NCBI GenBank assembly: GCA_900316285.1
Contig: ONCG01000010.1
Coordinates: forward strand, 36,159 to 100,158
DNA length: 64,000 nt
Source: an uncultured Prevotellaceae bacterium
GTDB taxonomy: Bacteria; Bacteroidota; Bacteroidia; Bacteroidales; Bacteroidaceae
Direction of reading: 5' to 3'
The notes beneath the pieces were generated by a model. It did no database searches and was not told where the DNA came from. It saw nothing but the letters and a program-made list of their open reading frames with translations. This document shows, in pieces, positions 37,337-47,054 of the stretch. Every line of letters starts with the position of its first letter. Within the stretch, counting starts at the first letter, position 1. The translations under genes and the position numbers were made by a program.

Positions 37337-40186
37337 ATGGCCATAAGATTAAATAAAGCAATTAGAGAACTGAACATCGGACTCCAAACGGCAGTGGAGT
37401 TCCTGGAGAAGAAAAAGGAACTGGGTGAGGTGAAGCCTGAACTCGCCTTTAAGCTCAACGATGCTCAGTATGAAGCACTCGTGGAAGCCTTCAAGCAAGA
37501 CAAGGAGGTGCGCACGCAGGCCGACAAGCTCTTCCAGAAGAAACCGAAAGAGAAGAAGCCCGCCGAGCAACCGAAGGCAACACGTGCCGAAGGTCTTCTG
37601 GAGTCGTCGAACCAGCAGCAGTTCAAGCCGCTGGGGAAGATCGACCTCGACGCCGTAGGCAAGAAGCCCTCGGAGAAGAAGGCCTCAGAGAAGAAGGCTG
37701 AAGAGGTGAAGCCCGCGGCAAAGGCCGAAGAGGTGGCACCCGTAGAGACCAAGAAAGAGCGTTCTGAAGAGGCCGCTCCTGCTGCTGCCGTCAGTCAGGA
37801 GATGCCGAAGGAGGAAAAGCCCGTTGAGGCTGCTGTTGCCGAGAAGGCACCGGAAGAGCCCAAGGCCGACATCTCGCAGGAAGCCGAAACTGCTGCTCCC
37901 GCTGAGGAGACGCCCGCTCAGGACACCCCTGCAGAGAGCACTTCCACCGAAGAAGAGAAGCCGAAGCTGTTCCAGCTGAAGATTGATAAGAAGCTCGCCA
38001 ACGCCCCGCAGCTGAAGATTCAAGGTAAGATAGACCTCGACTCGCTGAACCAGAGCACTCGTCCGAAGAAGAAGTCGAAGGAGGAGAAGCGCAAGGAGCG
38101 TGAGGAGAAGGCTGCCGAGCAGCGCGAGAAGAAGAAGCGCGTGCGCATCGGCAAGGAGCGCGTCGACATCAATGCTGCCGCCAACCAGCAGCAGCCGTCG
38201 AGCCAGCCTGCCGACCAGGCCGGCAAGAAGAGCGGCAAGAAAAAGAAGGCCCGCGGTCGCAACCAGAAGCCTCTGGAGGTGAACGAGGAGGACGTGGCAC
38301 GTCAGGTGAAAGAGACGCTGGCACGTCTGACCAACAAGCAGAGCCAGAACAAGAAGGGCGCAAAGTATCGTAAGGAGAAGCGCGAAGCTGTTCAGGAGCG
38401 CTTGAGCGAGGAGCTGTCAGCCGAGCAGGCACAAAGCAAGGTGCTGAAGCTCACCGAGTTCGTCACCGTGTCGGAGCTCGCCACGATGATGAATGTCAGC
38501 CCGATGCAGGTCATTTCCACGCTGATGTCGGTTGGAATCATGATGTCCATCAATCAGCGCATGGATGCCGAGACCATCAACCTCGTTGCCGATGAGTTCG
38601 GTTTCAAGACCGAATACGTGAGTGCCGAGGTGCAGGAGGCCGTGAGCGAGGAAGAGGACGACGAGAACGATCTCATCCCGCGCGCACCGATTGTCACCGT
38701 GATGGGTCACGTCGACCATGGTAAGACCTCGCTGCTCGACTACATCCGCAAGACCAATGTCATCGCCGGTGAGGCCGGTGGTATCACGCAGCACATCGGT
38801 GCTTACAACGTTCGTCTTGAGGATGGCCGCCGCATCACCTTCCTCGACACCCCGGGTCACGAGGCCTTCACCGCCATGCGTGCCCGTGGTACACAGGTCA
38901 CCGATATCGCCATCATCATCATTGCTGCCGATGACTCGGTGATGCCTACCACGAAAGAGGCCATCGCCCACGCCCAGGCTGCCAATGTGCCGATGGTGTT
39001 CGCCATCAACAAGATTGATAAGCCCGGTGCCAACCCCGATAAGATTCGTGAGGACCTGGCACAGATGAACCTCCTCGTCGAAGAGTGGGGTGGTAAGTAC
39101 CAGTGCCAGGAGATTTCGGCCAAGAAGGGTATGGGTGTGAACGACCTGCTGGAGAAAGTGCTCCTCGAGGCCGAGATGCTCGACCTGAAGGCCAATCCGA
39201 ACCGCAAGGCCACGGGTTCCATCATCGAAAGCTCGCTCGACAAGGGTCGCGGCTATGTGTCGACAGTCCTTGTGTCGAACGGTACGCTGAAGGTTGGTGA
39301 TAACATCATCGCTGGTACTGCTTGGGGACGTATCAAGGCTATGTTCAACGAGCGTAACCAGCGCATCCAGGAGGCCAAGCCCGCCGAGCCGTGCATCATC
39401 CTCGGCTTGAACGGAGCCCCGACTGCCGGCGACACATTCCATGTGCTCGAGACCGAGCAGGAGGCTCGTGAGATTGCCAACAAGCGTCTGCAGCTGCAGC
39501 GCGAACAGGGTCTGCGCACGCAGAAGAAGTTCACGCTCGACGACATCTCGCACCGCATCGCCCTGGGTGAGTTCCATGAGTTGAACATCATCGTGAAGGG
39601 TGATACCGATGGTAGTATCGAGGCCCTCTCCGACTCGTTCATCAAGCTCTCCACAGAGAAGGTACAGGTGAACGTCATCGCCAAGGCTGTCGGTCAGATT
39701 TCTGAAAACGACGTCATGCTCGCCTCTGCTTCCGATGCCATCATCGTGGGCTTCCAGGTGCGTCCGTCGGCCGATGCCCGCAAGGCTGCCGACCGCGAAG
39801 GCGTTGAAATCAATACCTATAGCATCATCTACGACGCTATCGACGACATCAAGTCGACGATGGTGGGTATGCTCGACAAGGTCATCAAGGAACAGGTGAC
39901 CGGTCAGGTAGAGGTGAAGCAGGTGTTCAAGATTTCGAAGGTGGGTACCGTTGCCGGTGGTCTCGTCACCGAAGGCAAGGTGCACAACAAGGACAAGGCC
40001 CGCGTGGTGCGCGATGGTATCGTCATCCATACCGCTCCCATCGATGCGCTGAAGCGCTACAAGGACGATGTGAAGGAAGTGGCCTCGGGCTTCGAGTGCG
40101 GACTTTCGCTCGTCAACTTCAACGACATCCAGGAAGGCGACATCATCGAGACCTTCACCGAGATTGAGATTGAACAGAAACTGTAA
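37337..40186 (+). CDS. infB: Translation initiation factor IF-2
   Basis: 949 residues. N-terminal IF2_N motif ([24 protein letters not shown]), a long charged Lys/Glu/Ala/Pro region (about 80-345), then the G domain with G1 [14 protein letters not shown] (about residue 456), G3 DTPGHEAF, G4 NKIDKPG and the IF-2 beta-barrel and C1-C2 domains. GTPase that places initiator tRNA on the 30S subunit. Its stop is 2 bp before the ATG of the next gene. Confidence 0.98.
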   Translation: MAIRLNKAIRELNIGLQTAVEFLEKKKELGEVKPELAFKLNDAQYEALVEAFKQDKEVRTQADKLFQKKPKEKKPAEQPKATRAEGLLESSNQQQFKPLGKIDLDAVGKKPSEKKASEKKAEEVKPAAKAEEVAPVETKKERSEEAAPAAAVSQEMPKEEKPVEAAVAEKAPEEPKADISQEAETAAPAEETPAQDTPAESTSTEEEKPKLFQLKIDKKLANAPQLKIQGKIDLDSLNQSTRPKKKSKEEKRKEREEKAAEQREKKKRVRIGKERVDINAAANQQQPSSQPADQAGKKSGKKKKARGRNQKPLEVNEEDVARQVKETLARLTNKQSQNKKGAKYRKEKREAVQERLSEELSAEQAQSKVLKLTEFVTVSELATMMNVSPMQVISTLMSVGIMMSINQRMDAETINLVADEFGFKTEYVSAEVQEAVSEEEDDENDLIPRAPIVTVMGHVDHGKTSLLDYIRKTNVIAGEAGGITQHIGAYNVRLEDGRRITFLDTPGHEAFTAMRARGTQVTDIAIIIIAADDSVMPTTKEAIAHAQAANVPMVFAINKIDKPGANPDKIREDLAQMNLLVEEWGGKYQCQEISAKKGMGVNDLLEKVLLEAEMLDLKANPNRKATGSIIESSLDKGRGYVSTVLVSNGTLKVGDNIIAGTAWGRIKAMFNERNQRIQEAKPAEPCIILGLNGAPTAGDTFHVLETEQEAREIANKRLQLQREQGLRTQKKFTLDDISHRIALGEFHELNIIVKGDTDGSIEALSDSFIKLSTEKVQVNVIAKAVGQISENDVMLASASDAIIVGFQVRPSADARKAADREGVEINTYSIIYDAIDDIKSTMVGMLDKVIKEQVTGQVEVKQVFKISKVGTVAGGLVTEGKVHNKDKARVVRDGIVIHTAPIDALKRYKDDVKEVASGFECGLSLVNFNDIQEGDIIETFTEIEIEQKL

Positions 40187-40188
40187 GA

Positions 40189-42225
40189 ATGAAGCAACGC
40201 AAGTTCCACCATTTCTCACGAAGACTTACCAAGAGGCTTGTGCTCACACTACTCATAGTGATGGGCCTTGCCTCTTTATGGGTTTTCGCGGTGGGTCATA
40301 CTTTGCTAGTCGACTTTAAGCAGAAGCTCAACGAGGACATGTTGGAGATTTCGGCCGAGCAAGTCAGCCGCATGGCCTCCGACGTCAGTGCAGGGGCGCT
40401 GAACCTCATTCCACAGGTGGAAGAAAGCCTTGACAACCCCGCCCGGCTGGAGATGCTGCTGGAGCGCATCCTGAAGCAAAACCCCGGCATGCGCAGTTGC
40501 GGCATCAGCTTCGTGGAGAACTACTATCCGCAGAAGGGACGCAGCTACGTGCCTTATGTTTATCGGCGCGACAGCACCCATATAGAGGTCGTCAACCACG
40601 CCATGCAGAAGCATAACTACCTGAAGGACGAGTGGTTCGTGCAGGGACTGCAGGCCGAGGAGGGATTCTGGTCGGAGCCCTTCTTCGAGGCCAACGACAC
40701 CACGAAGGCACCTCTGGTTGCCTACTTGCATCCCATCCGCAACAAGCAGGGACGCGCGGTGGCTGTGCTTGGTGCCGACCTGTCCATTGACTCGCTGTAT
40801 ATGAAGATGGACGCGATGGACGAGGAAGTGTTCATCAGTGGGTGGAGTGGCAATGGCGATAAAGACAGGCGGAAAGAGCGGAAAACGCGGAAAGCGCGCT
40901 GGGTGCCCTATAGCTTCCTGATATCGCAAAACGGCACGTTCATCGTGCATCCCAAAAAGCATCGCATCGTCCTCGACAACATCGAGAACATGGCGAAGGC
41001 ATCGAAAGACACGGCTGCCATTGCATCGGTAGCGCGCCGGATGATGGCGGGTGAAAAGGGCAGCTATGGAAAGGAGATTGATATGGACATGGCTGCCGAA
41101 GTGGATGTTGAAGGTCTTAATAGCTACGTCTTCTTCACGCCCGTCAAGGGTACGGGATGGTCGATGGGACTTGTCGTTCCCTATCTGGTCATCGACATCA
41201 TGGCTTTCATCGTGGCAGGATTGCTCGTGTTCTTTATCCTGCTGGCCGTACTCATAGTTTGGCTGGTTAGCTGGTATGGCATCCGACGTGCCACCAAGCC
41301 GCTGAAGCAGTTGACGACATCGGCAAACGAAGTGGCGAAAGGAAACTTCGACACGGTGTTGCCGGAGGTTAAGCACAATGACGAGATTCGCCTGCTGCGC
41401 GACTCCTTCGAGGACATGCAGCATTCGCTGACGAAATACATGGAAGACCTGAAGGCGACGACGGCGTCGAAGGCCGCCATCGAGAACGAACTGAAGGTGG
41501 CCCACAACATCCAGATGTCGATGCTTCCGAAGATATTCCCGCCCTATCCGGAACGTAAGGACATCGATATCTACGGCATGCTCACACCTGCCAAGGCCGT
41601 TGGCGGCGACTTGTTTGACTTCTACATCCGCGACGAAAAGCTGTTCTTCTGCATCGGCGACGTGTCAGGAAAAGGTGTTCCGGCATCGTTGGTGATGGCG
41701 GTCACGCGTTCCCTCTTCCGCAACGTTTCATCTCATTCTTCTGAACCCGGCCAGATAGCCACGGCTCTGAATAAGGCCTTGAGCGAGGGAAATGAGACCA
41801 ATATGTTCGTCACGTTCTTTGTTGGTGTGTTGAACCTGACCGATGGCAGTCTGCTGTATTGTAATGCCGGCCATGAGGCACCGCTACTAGTGGGAAAGGG
41901 CATCGGCACTTTGCCATGCGATGCAAACCTGCCGCTTGGCATCATGTCTGACTGGTCGTTCACACAGCAGCAGGTGACCATCTATCCGCAGACGGTCATC
42001 TTCCTCTTTACCGACGGACTCAGCGAGGCAGAGGATGCAGACCATATGCAGTTCGGCGAAGAGCGCATCTTGGCTATTGCCGAAAAGGTGCTGTCGCAGC
42101 AGCAACTGCAGTCGCAAATCTTCATCGACGAAATGGCCGATGCCGTCAATCACTTTGTGGGCGATGCCGAACAGAGCGACGACCTAACGATGCTTGCGCT
42201 CCAGTATAAACCCAACATGAAATAG
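40189..42225 (+). CDS. Membrane sensor serine phosphatase: dCache-like sensor, HAMP, SpoIIE/PP2C domain
   Basis: 678 residues. First membrane segment (LVLTLLIVMGLASLWVFAVG, about 17-36), extracytoplasmic Cache-type sensor with KDEWFVQGLQAEEGFWSEPFFE and AVAVLGADLSID, second membrane segment (about 330-362, FIVAGLLVFFILLAVLIVW), HAMP, a coiled-coil linker (SKAAIENELKVAHNIQMSMLP) and the PP2C domain with AVGGDLFDF, IGDVSGKGVPASLVMA, YCNAGHEAPLL and SDDLTMLAL, which keep the metal-binding Asp residues. Such RsbU-like phosphatases act on anti-sigma-factor antagonists or other phosphoproteins. Only 2 bp after infB, so translation is probably coupled; no partner kinase is nearby. Confidence 0.9.
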   Translation: MKQRKFHHFSRRLTKRLVLTLLIVMGLASLWVFAVGHTLLVDFKQKLNEDMLEISAEQVSRMASDVSAGALNLIPQVEESLDNPARLEMLLERILKQNPGMRSCGISFVENYYPQKGRSYVPYVYRRDSTHIEVVNHAMQKHNYLKDEWFVQGLQAEEGFWSEPFFEANDTTKAPLVAYLHPIRNKQGRAVAVLGADLSIDSLYMKMDAMDEEVFISGWSGNGDKDRRKERKTRKARWVPYSFLISQNGTFIVHPKKHRIVLDNIENMAKASKDTAAIASVARRMMAGEKGSYGKEIDMDMAAEVDVEGLNSYVFFTPVKGTGWSMGLVVPYLVIDIMAFIVAGLLVFFILLAVLIVWLVSWYGIRRATKPLKQLTTSANEVAKGNFDTVLPEVKHNDEIRLLRDSFEDMQHSLTKYMEDLKATTASKAAIENELKVAHNIQMSMLPKIFPPYPERKDIDIYGMLTPAKAVGGDLFDFYIRDEKLFFCIGDVSGKGVPASLVMAVTRSLFRNVSSHSSEPGQIATALNKALSEGNETNMFVTFFVGVLNLTDGSLLYCNAGHEAPLLVGKGIGTLPCDANLPLGIMSDWSFTQQQVTIYPQTVIFLFTDGLSEAEDADHMQFGEERILAIAEKVLSQQQLQSQIFIDEMADAVNHFVGDAEQSDDLTMLALQYKPNMK

Positions 42226-42296
42226 CCGGCACGGGTCTTTTTCCCCTCAATAAGAAATAAATAGGTGAAACTGCTAATAGTTTCATCTATTTTTTG

Positions 42297-42304
42297 TAAT
42301 TTTG
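42297..42304 (+). promoter_or_regulatory. -7 box of the suf operon
   Basis: TAATTTTG, which places the transcript start near 42311, downstream of an in-frame ATG at 42265 and 17 bp upstream of the ATG chosen for sufB. Confidence 0.7.
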
Positions 42305-42327
42305 CATCATCTTCGAAAATCGGACAA

Positions 42328-43818
42328 ATGAAAGACGATCATAACAACGACATACAAGCCATTGACAACAGCCCGGAGAGCGACAACGAGCTGGTGCGCC
42401 GCATCGCCGAGAAGAAGTATGAGTTCGGCTTCACCACCGACGTGCATACCGAGGTAATCCCCGTGGGACTCAACGAGGATGTGGTGCGGCTCATCTCGCA
42501 GAAGAAGGGCGAACCCGACTGGCTGCTGGAGTTCCGCTTGAAGGCATTCCGCCACTGGCTCACGATGAAGCAGCCGGAGTGGGGACATGTGCACCTGCCC
42601 GACATCGACTATCAGGCCATCTCGTACTATGCCGACCCAATGGCGAAGAAGCCGGCGGGTGATGGAAAGATTGATCCTGAACTCGAGAAAACTTTCGACA
42701 AGCTGGGCATTCCCCTTGAGGAGCGTTTGGCGCTGAGTGGCAACACCGCCGTTGATGCCATCATGGACTCGGTGTCGGTGAAGACCACGTTCAAGGCACA
42801 ACTGCAGGAGAAGGGCATCATCTTCTGTTCCATCGGCGAGGCCGTGAAGGAATATCCTGAATTGGTGCGACAGTATCTTGGAACGGTCGTGCCCTATCGC
42901 GATAACTTCTTTGCTGCCCTGAACTCGGCTGTGTTCAGCGATGGCTCGTTCGTCTATATTCCAAAGGGTGTGCGCTGTCCGATGGAGCTTAGCTCCTACT
43001 TCCGCATCAATGCTCGCAACACGGGTCAGTTTGAGCGCACGCTCATCGTTGCCGATGACGACTCTTACGTTTCCTATCTGGAAGGCTGCACGGCACCGAT
43101 GCGCGACGAGAACCAGTTGCATGCGGCCATCGTTGAAATCATTGTCAACGACCGTGCCGAGGTGAAGTACTCCACGGTGCAGAACTGGTATCCCGGCGAC
43201 GAGAACGGCCGAGGCGGCGTGCTGAACCTCGTGACGAAGCGTGGCGACCTTCGCGGTGTAGACTCAAAACTCTCCTGGACACAGGTGGAGACGGGCTCGG
43301 CCATCACATGGAAATATCCCTCGTGTGTGCTCCGCGGCGACAACAGTGTTGCTGAGTTCTACTCCGTGGCCGTGACCAACAACTACCAGGAGGCCGACAC
43401 TGGCACGAAGATGATTCACATGGGATGCAACACCAAGAGCACCATCATCTCAAAAGGTATCTCCGCAGGCCACTCGCAGAACTCCTATCGTGGCTTGGTT
43501 CGTGCCACTGCGAAAGCAGACAACGCCCGCAACTACTCGTCGTGCGACTCGTTGCTGCTGGGTAGCAATTGTGGTGCTCACACGTTCCCATACATGGACG
43601 TCCATAATCCCACCGCTATCTTTGAACACGAGGCCACAACGTCAAAAATATCCGAGGACCAACTGTTCTACTGCAACCAGCGTGGCATCCCCACGGAGCA
43701 GGCCGTTGGACTCATCGTAAACGGCTATGCCAAGGAAGTACTCAACAAACTACCTATGGAGTTTGCTGTTGAGGCCCAGAAACTCCTCAGCGTCTCGCTG
43801 GAAGGAACGGTCGGGTAG
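42328..43818 (+). CDS. sufB: Fe-S cluster assembly protein SufB
   Basis: 496 residues from ATG 42328 ([10 protein letters not shown]), preferred over ATG 42265, which lies upstream of the promoter. SufB signatures: [101 protein letters not shown]. The protein forms the SufBC2D scaffold where [Fe-S] clusters are built. First gene of a sufB-(small protein)-sufC-sufD cluster. Confidence 0.97.
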   Translation: MKDDHNNDIQAIDNSPESDNELVRRIAEKKYEFGFTTDVHTEVIPVGLNEDVVRLISQKKGEPDWLLEFRLKAFRHWLTMKQPEWGHVHLPDIDYQAISYYADPMAKKPAGDGKIDPELEKTFDKLGIPLEERLALSGNTAVDAIMDSVSVKTTFKAQLQEKGIIFCSIGEAVKEYPELVRQYLGTVVPYRDNFFAALNSAVFSDGSFVYIPKGVRCPMELSSYFRINARNTGQFERTLIVADDDSYVSYLEGCTAPMRDENQLHAAIVEIIVNDRAEVKYSTVQNWYPGDENGRGGVLNLVTKRGDLRGVDSKLSWTQVETGSAITWKYPSCVLRGDNSVAEFYSVAVTNNYQEADTGTKMIHMGCNTKSTIISKGISAGHSQNSYRGLVRATAKADNARNYSSCDSLLLGSNCGAHTFPYMDVHNPTAIFEHEATTSKISEDQLFYCNQRGIPTEQAVGLIVNGYAKEVLNKLPMEFAVEAQKLLSVSLEGTVG

Positions 43819-43821
43819 GCC

Positions 43822-43864
43822 GAAATTGATAATTGACAATTGATAATTGATAATTATGATTACC
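43822..43864 (+). repeat. AT-rich leader repeat that supplies a start codon (copy 1)
   Basis: Iterations of TTGATAATTGACAATTGATA end in AATTATGATTACC; the ATG is the start of the gene at 43856. The same text recurs before sufD. Confidence 0.8.
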
Positions 43865-44305
43865 ATCCGCATCCGTTTTATCCGTGAAATAAGTGGTCGC
43901 AAGATGTTGCTACCTCTGCTGCTCATGGCTATGACAGCCAATGCTCAGGAACTCAACACGAGAACCCCTGGGCAGCAATGGATGGACTCTGTTTGCCAGA
44001 CCGTCCAACTCACTCCGATAGTGTTTACCCATGAGGTCCCTCTCATTTTGGAAGACCAAGCTTCAAGCATCATGACGGGTCGGCGGTTTCCGAATCGGGA
44101 GGTGGACCTTTCGCATTTTCGCTGCGGACCGTTTTGGGTGCCAGACCCACCCTCCTTGTTCGATGACCCCTACACCGTCTACCAAACAGATTTCTCGTTG
44201 GGGCAACTCGTGATGGAGAGTTTTGTCGAAGGGGTTCTCGACACAGTCTTTAGCAAACCGAAGAAATCCGGCAAGAAGGAGAAGAAGAGAATTGTGAATT
44301 ATTAG
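43856..44305 (+). CDS. Small secreted protein inside the suf cluster, unknown function
   Basis: 149 residues from ATG 43856 (a later ATG at 43904 gives the cleaner leader MLLPLLLMAMTANA). The mature part has no domain I recognise; it contains DSVCQTVQLTPIVFTHEVPLIL, HFRCGPFWVPDPPSLFDDPY and a basic C-terminus (KPKKSGKKEKKR). It lies between sufB and sufC, 37 bp before the latter, and is the only exported protein in the cluster. It is probably co-transcribed; involvement in Fe-S assembly is doubtful because Suf proteins are cytoplasmic. Codon use and composition do not differ obviously from neighbours. Confidence 0.65.
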   Translation: MITIRIRFIREISGRKMLLPLLLMAMTANAQELNTRTPGQQWMDSVCQTVQLTPIVFTHEVPLILEDQASSIMTGRRFPNREVDLSHFRCGPFWVPDPPSLFDDPYTVYQTDFSLGQLVMESFVEGVLDTVFSKPKKSGKKEKKRIVNY

Positions 44306-44341
44306 GTAATAGATAACAGGTTATAGGTTAAAGTTATCATC

Positions 44342-45094
44342 ATGTTAGAAGTCAAGAATCTGCATGCCACCATTGCTGGCAAAGAAATACTGAAGGGCAT
44401 TGATCTCGTCATCCGCGATGGCGAGACGCATGCCATCATGGGCCCGAACGGCTCTGGTAAGTCAACGCTTTCGGCCGTGCTCGTGGGCAATCCTCTCTAT
44501 GAGGTTACTGAGGGCGAAGCATGGTACAACGGAAAGAATCTCTTGGAGATGAAACCCGAGGAGCGCGCCCACGAAGGGTTGTTCCTCTCGTTCCAATATC
44601 CTGTGGAGATTCCCGGTGTGTCGATGACGAACTTCCTAAAGGCTGCCGTCAACGAGAAGCGCAAGGCTCAGGGACTGCCCGAGCTGAAAGCCTCTGAGTT
44701 CATCAAGCTGATGAACGAGAAGCGCAAGATTGTCGACCTCGATGCGAAGTTCACGCGCCGCTCGGTGAACGAAGGGTTCAGCGGCGGTGAGAAGAAGCGC
44801 AACGAAATCTTCCAGATGGCCATGCTCGAGCCTTCGCTCTCCATCCTCGACGAAACTGACTCCGGTCTCGACGTCGACGCCATGCGCATCGTCGCCGAAG
44901 GCGTTAACAAGCTGCGCAAGCCCGATAGCTCGTGCATCGTCATCACCCACTACGACCGTCTGCTTGAGATGATTCGCCCCGACATGGTTCATGTGCTCTA
45001 TCAGGGTCGCATCGTGAAGACCGCCGGTCCCGAGCTTGCCAAGGAGATTCAGGAGCGAGGGTATGATTGGATAAAGGATTCAATTGATAGTTGA
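44342..45094 (+). CDS. sufC: Fe-S cluster assembly ATPase SufC
   Basis: 250 residues, ABC-ATPase. Walker A GPNGSGKST (34-42), Q-loop LSFQYPVEIPG, signature GFSGGEKKRNEIFQ, Walker B LSILDETDSGLD and switch His in CIVITHYDRLL. The ATPase drives the SufBC2D scaffold. Twenty bp before sufD. Confidence 0.97.
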   Translation: MLEVKNLHATIAGKEILKGIDLVIRDGETHAIMGPNGSGKSTLSAVLVGNPLYEVTEGEAWYNGKNLLEMKPEERAHEGLFLSFQYPVEIPGVSMTNFLKAAVNEKRKAQGLPELKASEFIKLMNEKRKIVDLDAKFTRRSVNEGFSGGEKKRNEIFQMAMLEPSLSILDETDSGLDVDAMRIVAEGVNKLRKPDSSCIVITHYDRLLEMIRPDMVHVLYQGRIVKTAGPELAKEIQERGYDWIKDSIDS

Positions 45095-45122
45095 CAATTG
45101 ATAGTTGATAATTATGATTACT
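45082..45122 (+). repeat. AT-rich leader repeat that supplies the sufD start codon (copy 2)
   Basis: AATTGATAGTTGACAATTG and TTGATAATTATGATTACT; nearly the same as the repeat at 43822-43864, and the ATG used by sufD is inside it. Confidence 0.8.
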
Positions 45123-46490
45123 CCTACTCCAGATAAACAGTATATTGAACTTTTCCAGCAGGCGCGCGACCTCATCTGTCAGCATTCGTCGGACGTGATG
45201 AATGCCCAGCGCGACGATGCCTTCGAGCAATTCAAGTCGAAGGGTTTTCCAACACGGAAGGAGGAGCGCTATAAGTATACGAACGTGCAAGAGCTGTTCG
45301 CGCCTGACTTTGGACTGAACCTGAACCGCTTCCAGATTCCCGTCAACCCCTACGATGCTTTTCGTTGCGATGTGCCCAATCTCTCTACGTCGCTCTACTT
45401 CGTCGTCAACGACGGCTTCTATGAGGATGCCCTTCCCAAGGCATCGCTTCCTGAAGGCGTCATCGTCGGTTCTCTCTCAAAAAATGCCCATCTCATCGGT
45501 GATTATTACAACCGTCTGGCGGCTAACGATGATGCGGTCAGCAGTCTGAACACCATGCTTGCACAGGATGGGTTGCTCGTCTATGTGCCCCGAGGTGTCG
45601 TCGTCGACAGGGCTATCCAGGTCATCAACATCCTGAAGACTCCTTTTGCTACCCTTCCTTCTGGGGAGGGACAGGGGGTAGGGGCCTCTTTCATGGTGAA
45701 CCGGCGTGTGCTCGTCGTGGCAGAAGAAGGTAGCTCGGTGACGTTGTTGTTCTGCGACCATACGGCCGACGACCTGCATTTCCTCACCACGCAGGTCACA
45801 GAGGTGTTTGCCATGCCTGGCTCTACCGTTAACCTCTATTGCCTGGAAGAGACGCATGTGAAGAACGTCCGTGTTAGCAATGTCTATGTGGAGCAGCAGG
45901 CCAACAGCCATGTCACCCATAATGTCATCACCTTGCACAATGGCACCACTCGCAACCGACTCGACCTGCACTTCCGCGGCGAGGGTGCTGAGTGCTGGCT
46001 GGGCGGTTGTGTCATTGCCGACAAGCAACAGCATGTAGACAATAATACGCTTGTTGTCCACCACGTTCCCCATTGCGACAGCCACGAGCTCTATAAGTAT
46101 GTGCTCGACAACGATGCCACGGGTGCCTTTGCCGGGCGGGTGTTGGTTGAACATGGTGCTCAGCAGACTTCTTCAGAGATGCGCAATCAGAATCTTTGCG
46201 CCTCACGCGAAGCCCGCATGTACACACAACCCATGCTCGAAATCTATGCCGACGATGTGAAGTGCTCGCATGGATCCACTGTCGGACAACTCAACGATGC
46301 CGCCCTGTTCTACATGCGCCAGCGAGGCATCACCGAGCGCGAGGCACGCCTGCTGCTGCAGCAAGCCTTCGTGACGGAAGTCATCGACAACATCGCCCTC
46401 GAGCCCCTGCGCGACCGCCTGCGCTACCTTGTCGACAAGCGTTTCCGCGGTGAACTCTCGAAGTGCGAGGGCTGTAAGCTTTGCCGCTAA
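45114..46490 (+). CDS. sufD: Fe-S cluster assembly protein SufD with a repeat-derived insertion
   Basis: 458 residues from ATG 45114. SufD features: GFPTRKEERYKYTNVQELF at the N-terminus, LLVYVPRGVVVDRAIQVINIL, RVLVVAEEGSSVTLLFCDHT, the beta-helix core and the C-terminal FYMRQRGITEREARLLLQQAFVTEVI. Between INILK (about 175) and FMVNRRVLVV (about 193) there are about 17 extra residues (TPFATLPSGEGQGVGAS) where other SufD proteins have only a short turn; their DNA is a type D palindromic element. The frame remains open, so the protein is probably functional. Last gene of the suf cluster; no sufS here (it is at 58005). Confidence 0.95.
   Translation: MITPTPDKQYIELFQQARDLICQHSSDVMNAQRDDAFEQFKSKGFPTRKEERYKYTNVQELFAPDFGLNLNRFQIPVNPYDAFRCDVPNLSTSLYFVVNDGFYEDALPKASLPEGVIVGSLSKNAHLIGDYYNRLAANDDAVSSLNTMLAQDGLLVYVPRGVVVDRAIQVINILKTPFATLPSGEGQGVGASFMVNRRVLVVAEEGSSVTLLFCDHTADDLHFLTTQVTEVFAMPGSTVNLYCLEETHVKNVRVSNVYVEQQANSHVTHNVITLHNGTTRNRLDLHFRGEGAECWLGGCVIADKQQHVDNNTLVVHHVPHCDSHELYKYVLDNDATGAFAGRVLVEHGAQQTSSEMRNQNLCASREARMYTQPMLEIYADDVKCSHGSTVGQLNDAALFYMRQRGITEREARLLLQQAFVTEVIDNIALEPLRDRLRYLVDKRFRGELSKCEGCKLCR
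45651..45687. repeat. Type D element inside sufD
   Basis: ACCCTTCCTTCTGGGGAGGG followed by ACAGGGGGTAGGGGCC aligns with the reverse complement of the intergenic copies at 7568 and 13434 (ACCCTCCCCTCGGGAGGGG then TTGGGGGTGGG). Confidence 0.75.
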
Positions 46491-46748
46491 TGGCTTTCGT
46501 ACGTCCGCGATTTGATATCCTATCACACGATTTGTGCTTGTTTTTAGGCACAATTCTGCTTCGTTTTAGAGGCAGAATTGTGCAGATTATGCATTTCTGC
46601 TGTTTAAGCGTTTTGACTTTGCAACTTCTTTATTATCAAGTGTTTGCATTTCGAAAATGTTGCAAAATTGCAAATGGCTGTAAAGAAAAATGATTGTTTT
46701 ATGCAAAAATTTGATTCGAATTGACAAACGAGCTATCATTATTCTGTG

Positions 46749-46756
46749 TATCTTTG
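46749..46756 (+). promoter_or_regulatory. -7 box of the candidate ncRNA
   Basis: TATCTTTG in a 560-bp gap, with no protein gene downstream on this strand before a terminator at 47005. A TTG lies at 46721, somewhat too far for an ideal -33. Confidence 0.6.
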
Positions 46757-46762
46757 CAGCAC

Positions 46763-47035
46763 AAATCTAAAACATACCGCTAATATTGGCGATCGTTGAG
46801 ATCCCCTGAGCTCTGCCTGCTAACATGCAGCCGTGGATTCATGAGATGGACATTTATTATTGTTCCACGGTAGCACAACATGATAATAAATAGAGCCAAT
46901 AGAGTTTTTTCTGGCATTCTTTTGCAGTGATGTACAAGGATGCTGCAGGTGGAGCACTTTTTGAGTATTATACATATCTATATATTATTAGCAAAGAAAA
47001 AAAATCCCGGTTTCAACGATGAAACCGGGATTTTT
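46763..47035 (+). ncRNA. Structured non-coding RNA, possibly 6S-like
   Basis: About 270 nt between a -7 box and an intrinsic terminator, with no credible open frame. GCTCTGCCTGC (46810-46820) pairs over its full length with GCAGGTGGAGC (46945-46955), two wobbles. An inner stem ATTTATTAT (46852-46860) / ATAATAAAT (46883-46891) closes the apex, leaving large internal bulges: a rod like that of 6S RNA. TCCCCTGAGC (46802-46811) also occurs in E. coli 6S RNA. CCGTGGA (46831-46837) can pair with TCCACGG (46864-46870), which would make a pseudoknot with the apical stem or an alternative fold. Identity as 6S is a guess; another Bacteroidales RNA class is possible. Confidence 0.55.
47001..47035. terminator. 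Bidirectional terminator between the ncRNA and pnp
   Basis: TCCCGGTTTC (47005-47014) / GAAACCGGGA (47021-47030), loop AACGAT; T-run on the plus side and A-run (T-run on minus) on the other, so it can end both the ncRNA and pnp transcripts. Confidence 0.9.
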
Positions 47036-47054
47036 GCGTATTTAGACTTGTTGA

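Noticed and set aside
38417-40219. 600-residue minus-strand frame opposite infB
   Set aside because: Shadow of infB; low-complexity, His/Val/Leu-rich translation typical of antisense frames.
42265-42327. Upstream start for sufB
   Set aside because: It lies before the TAATTTTG promoter box, so it would not be transcribed; the extra residues do not resemble SufB.
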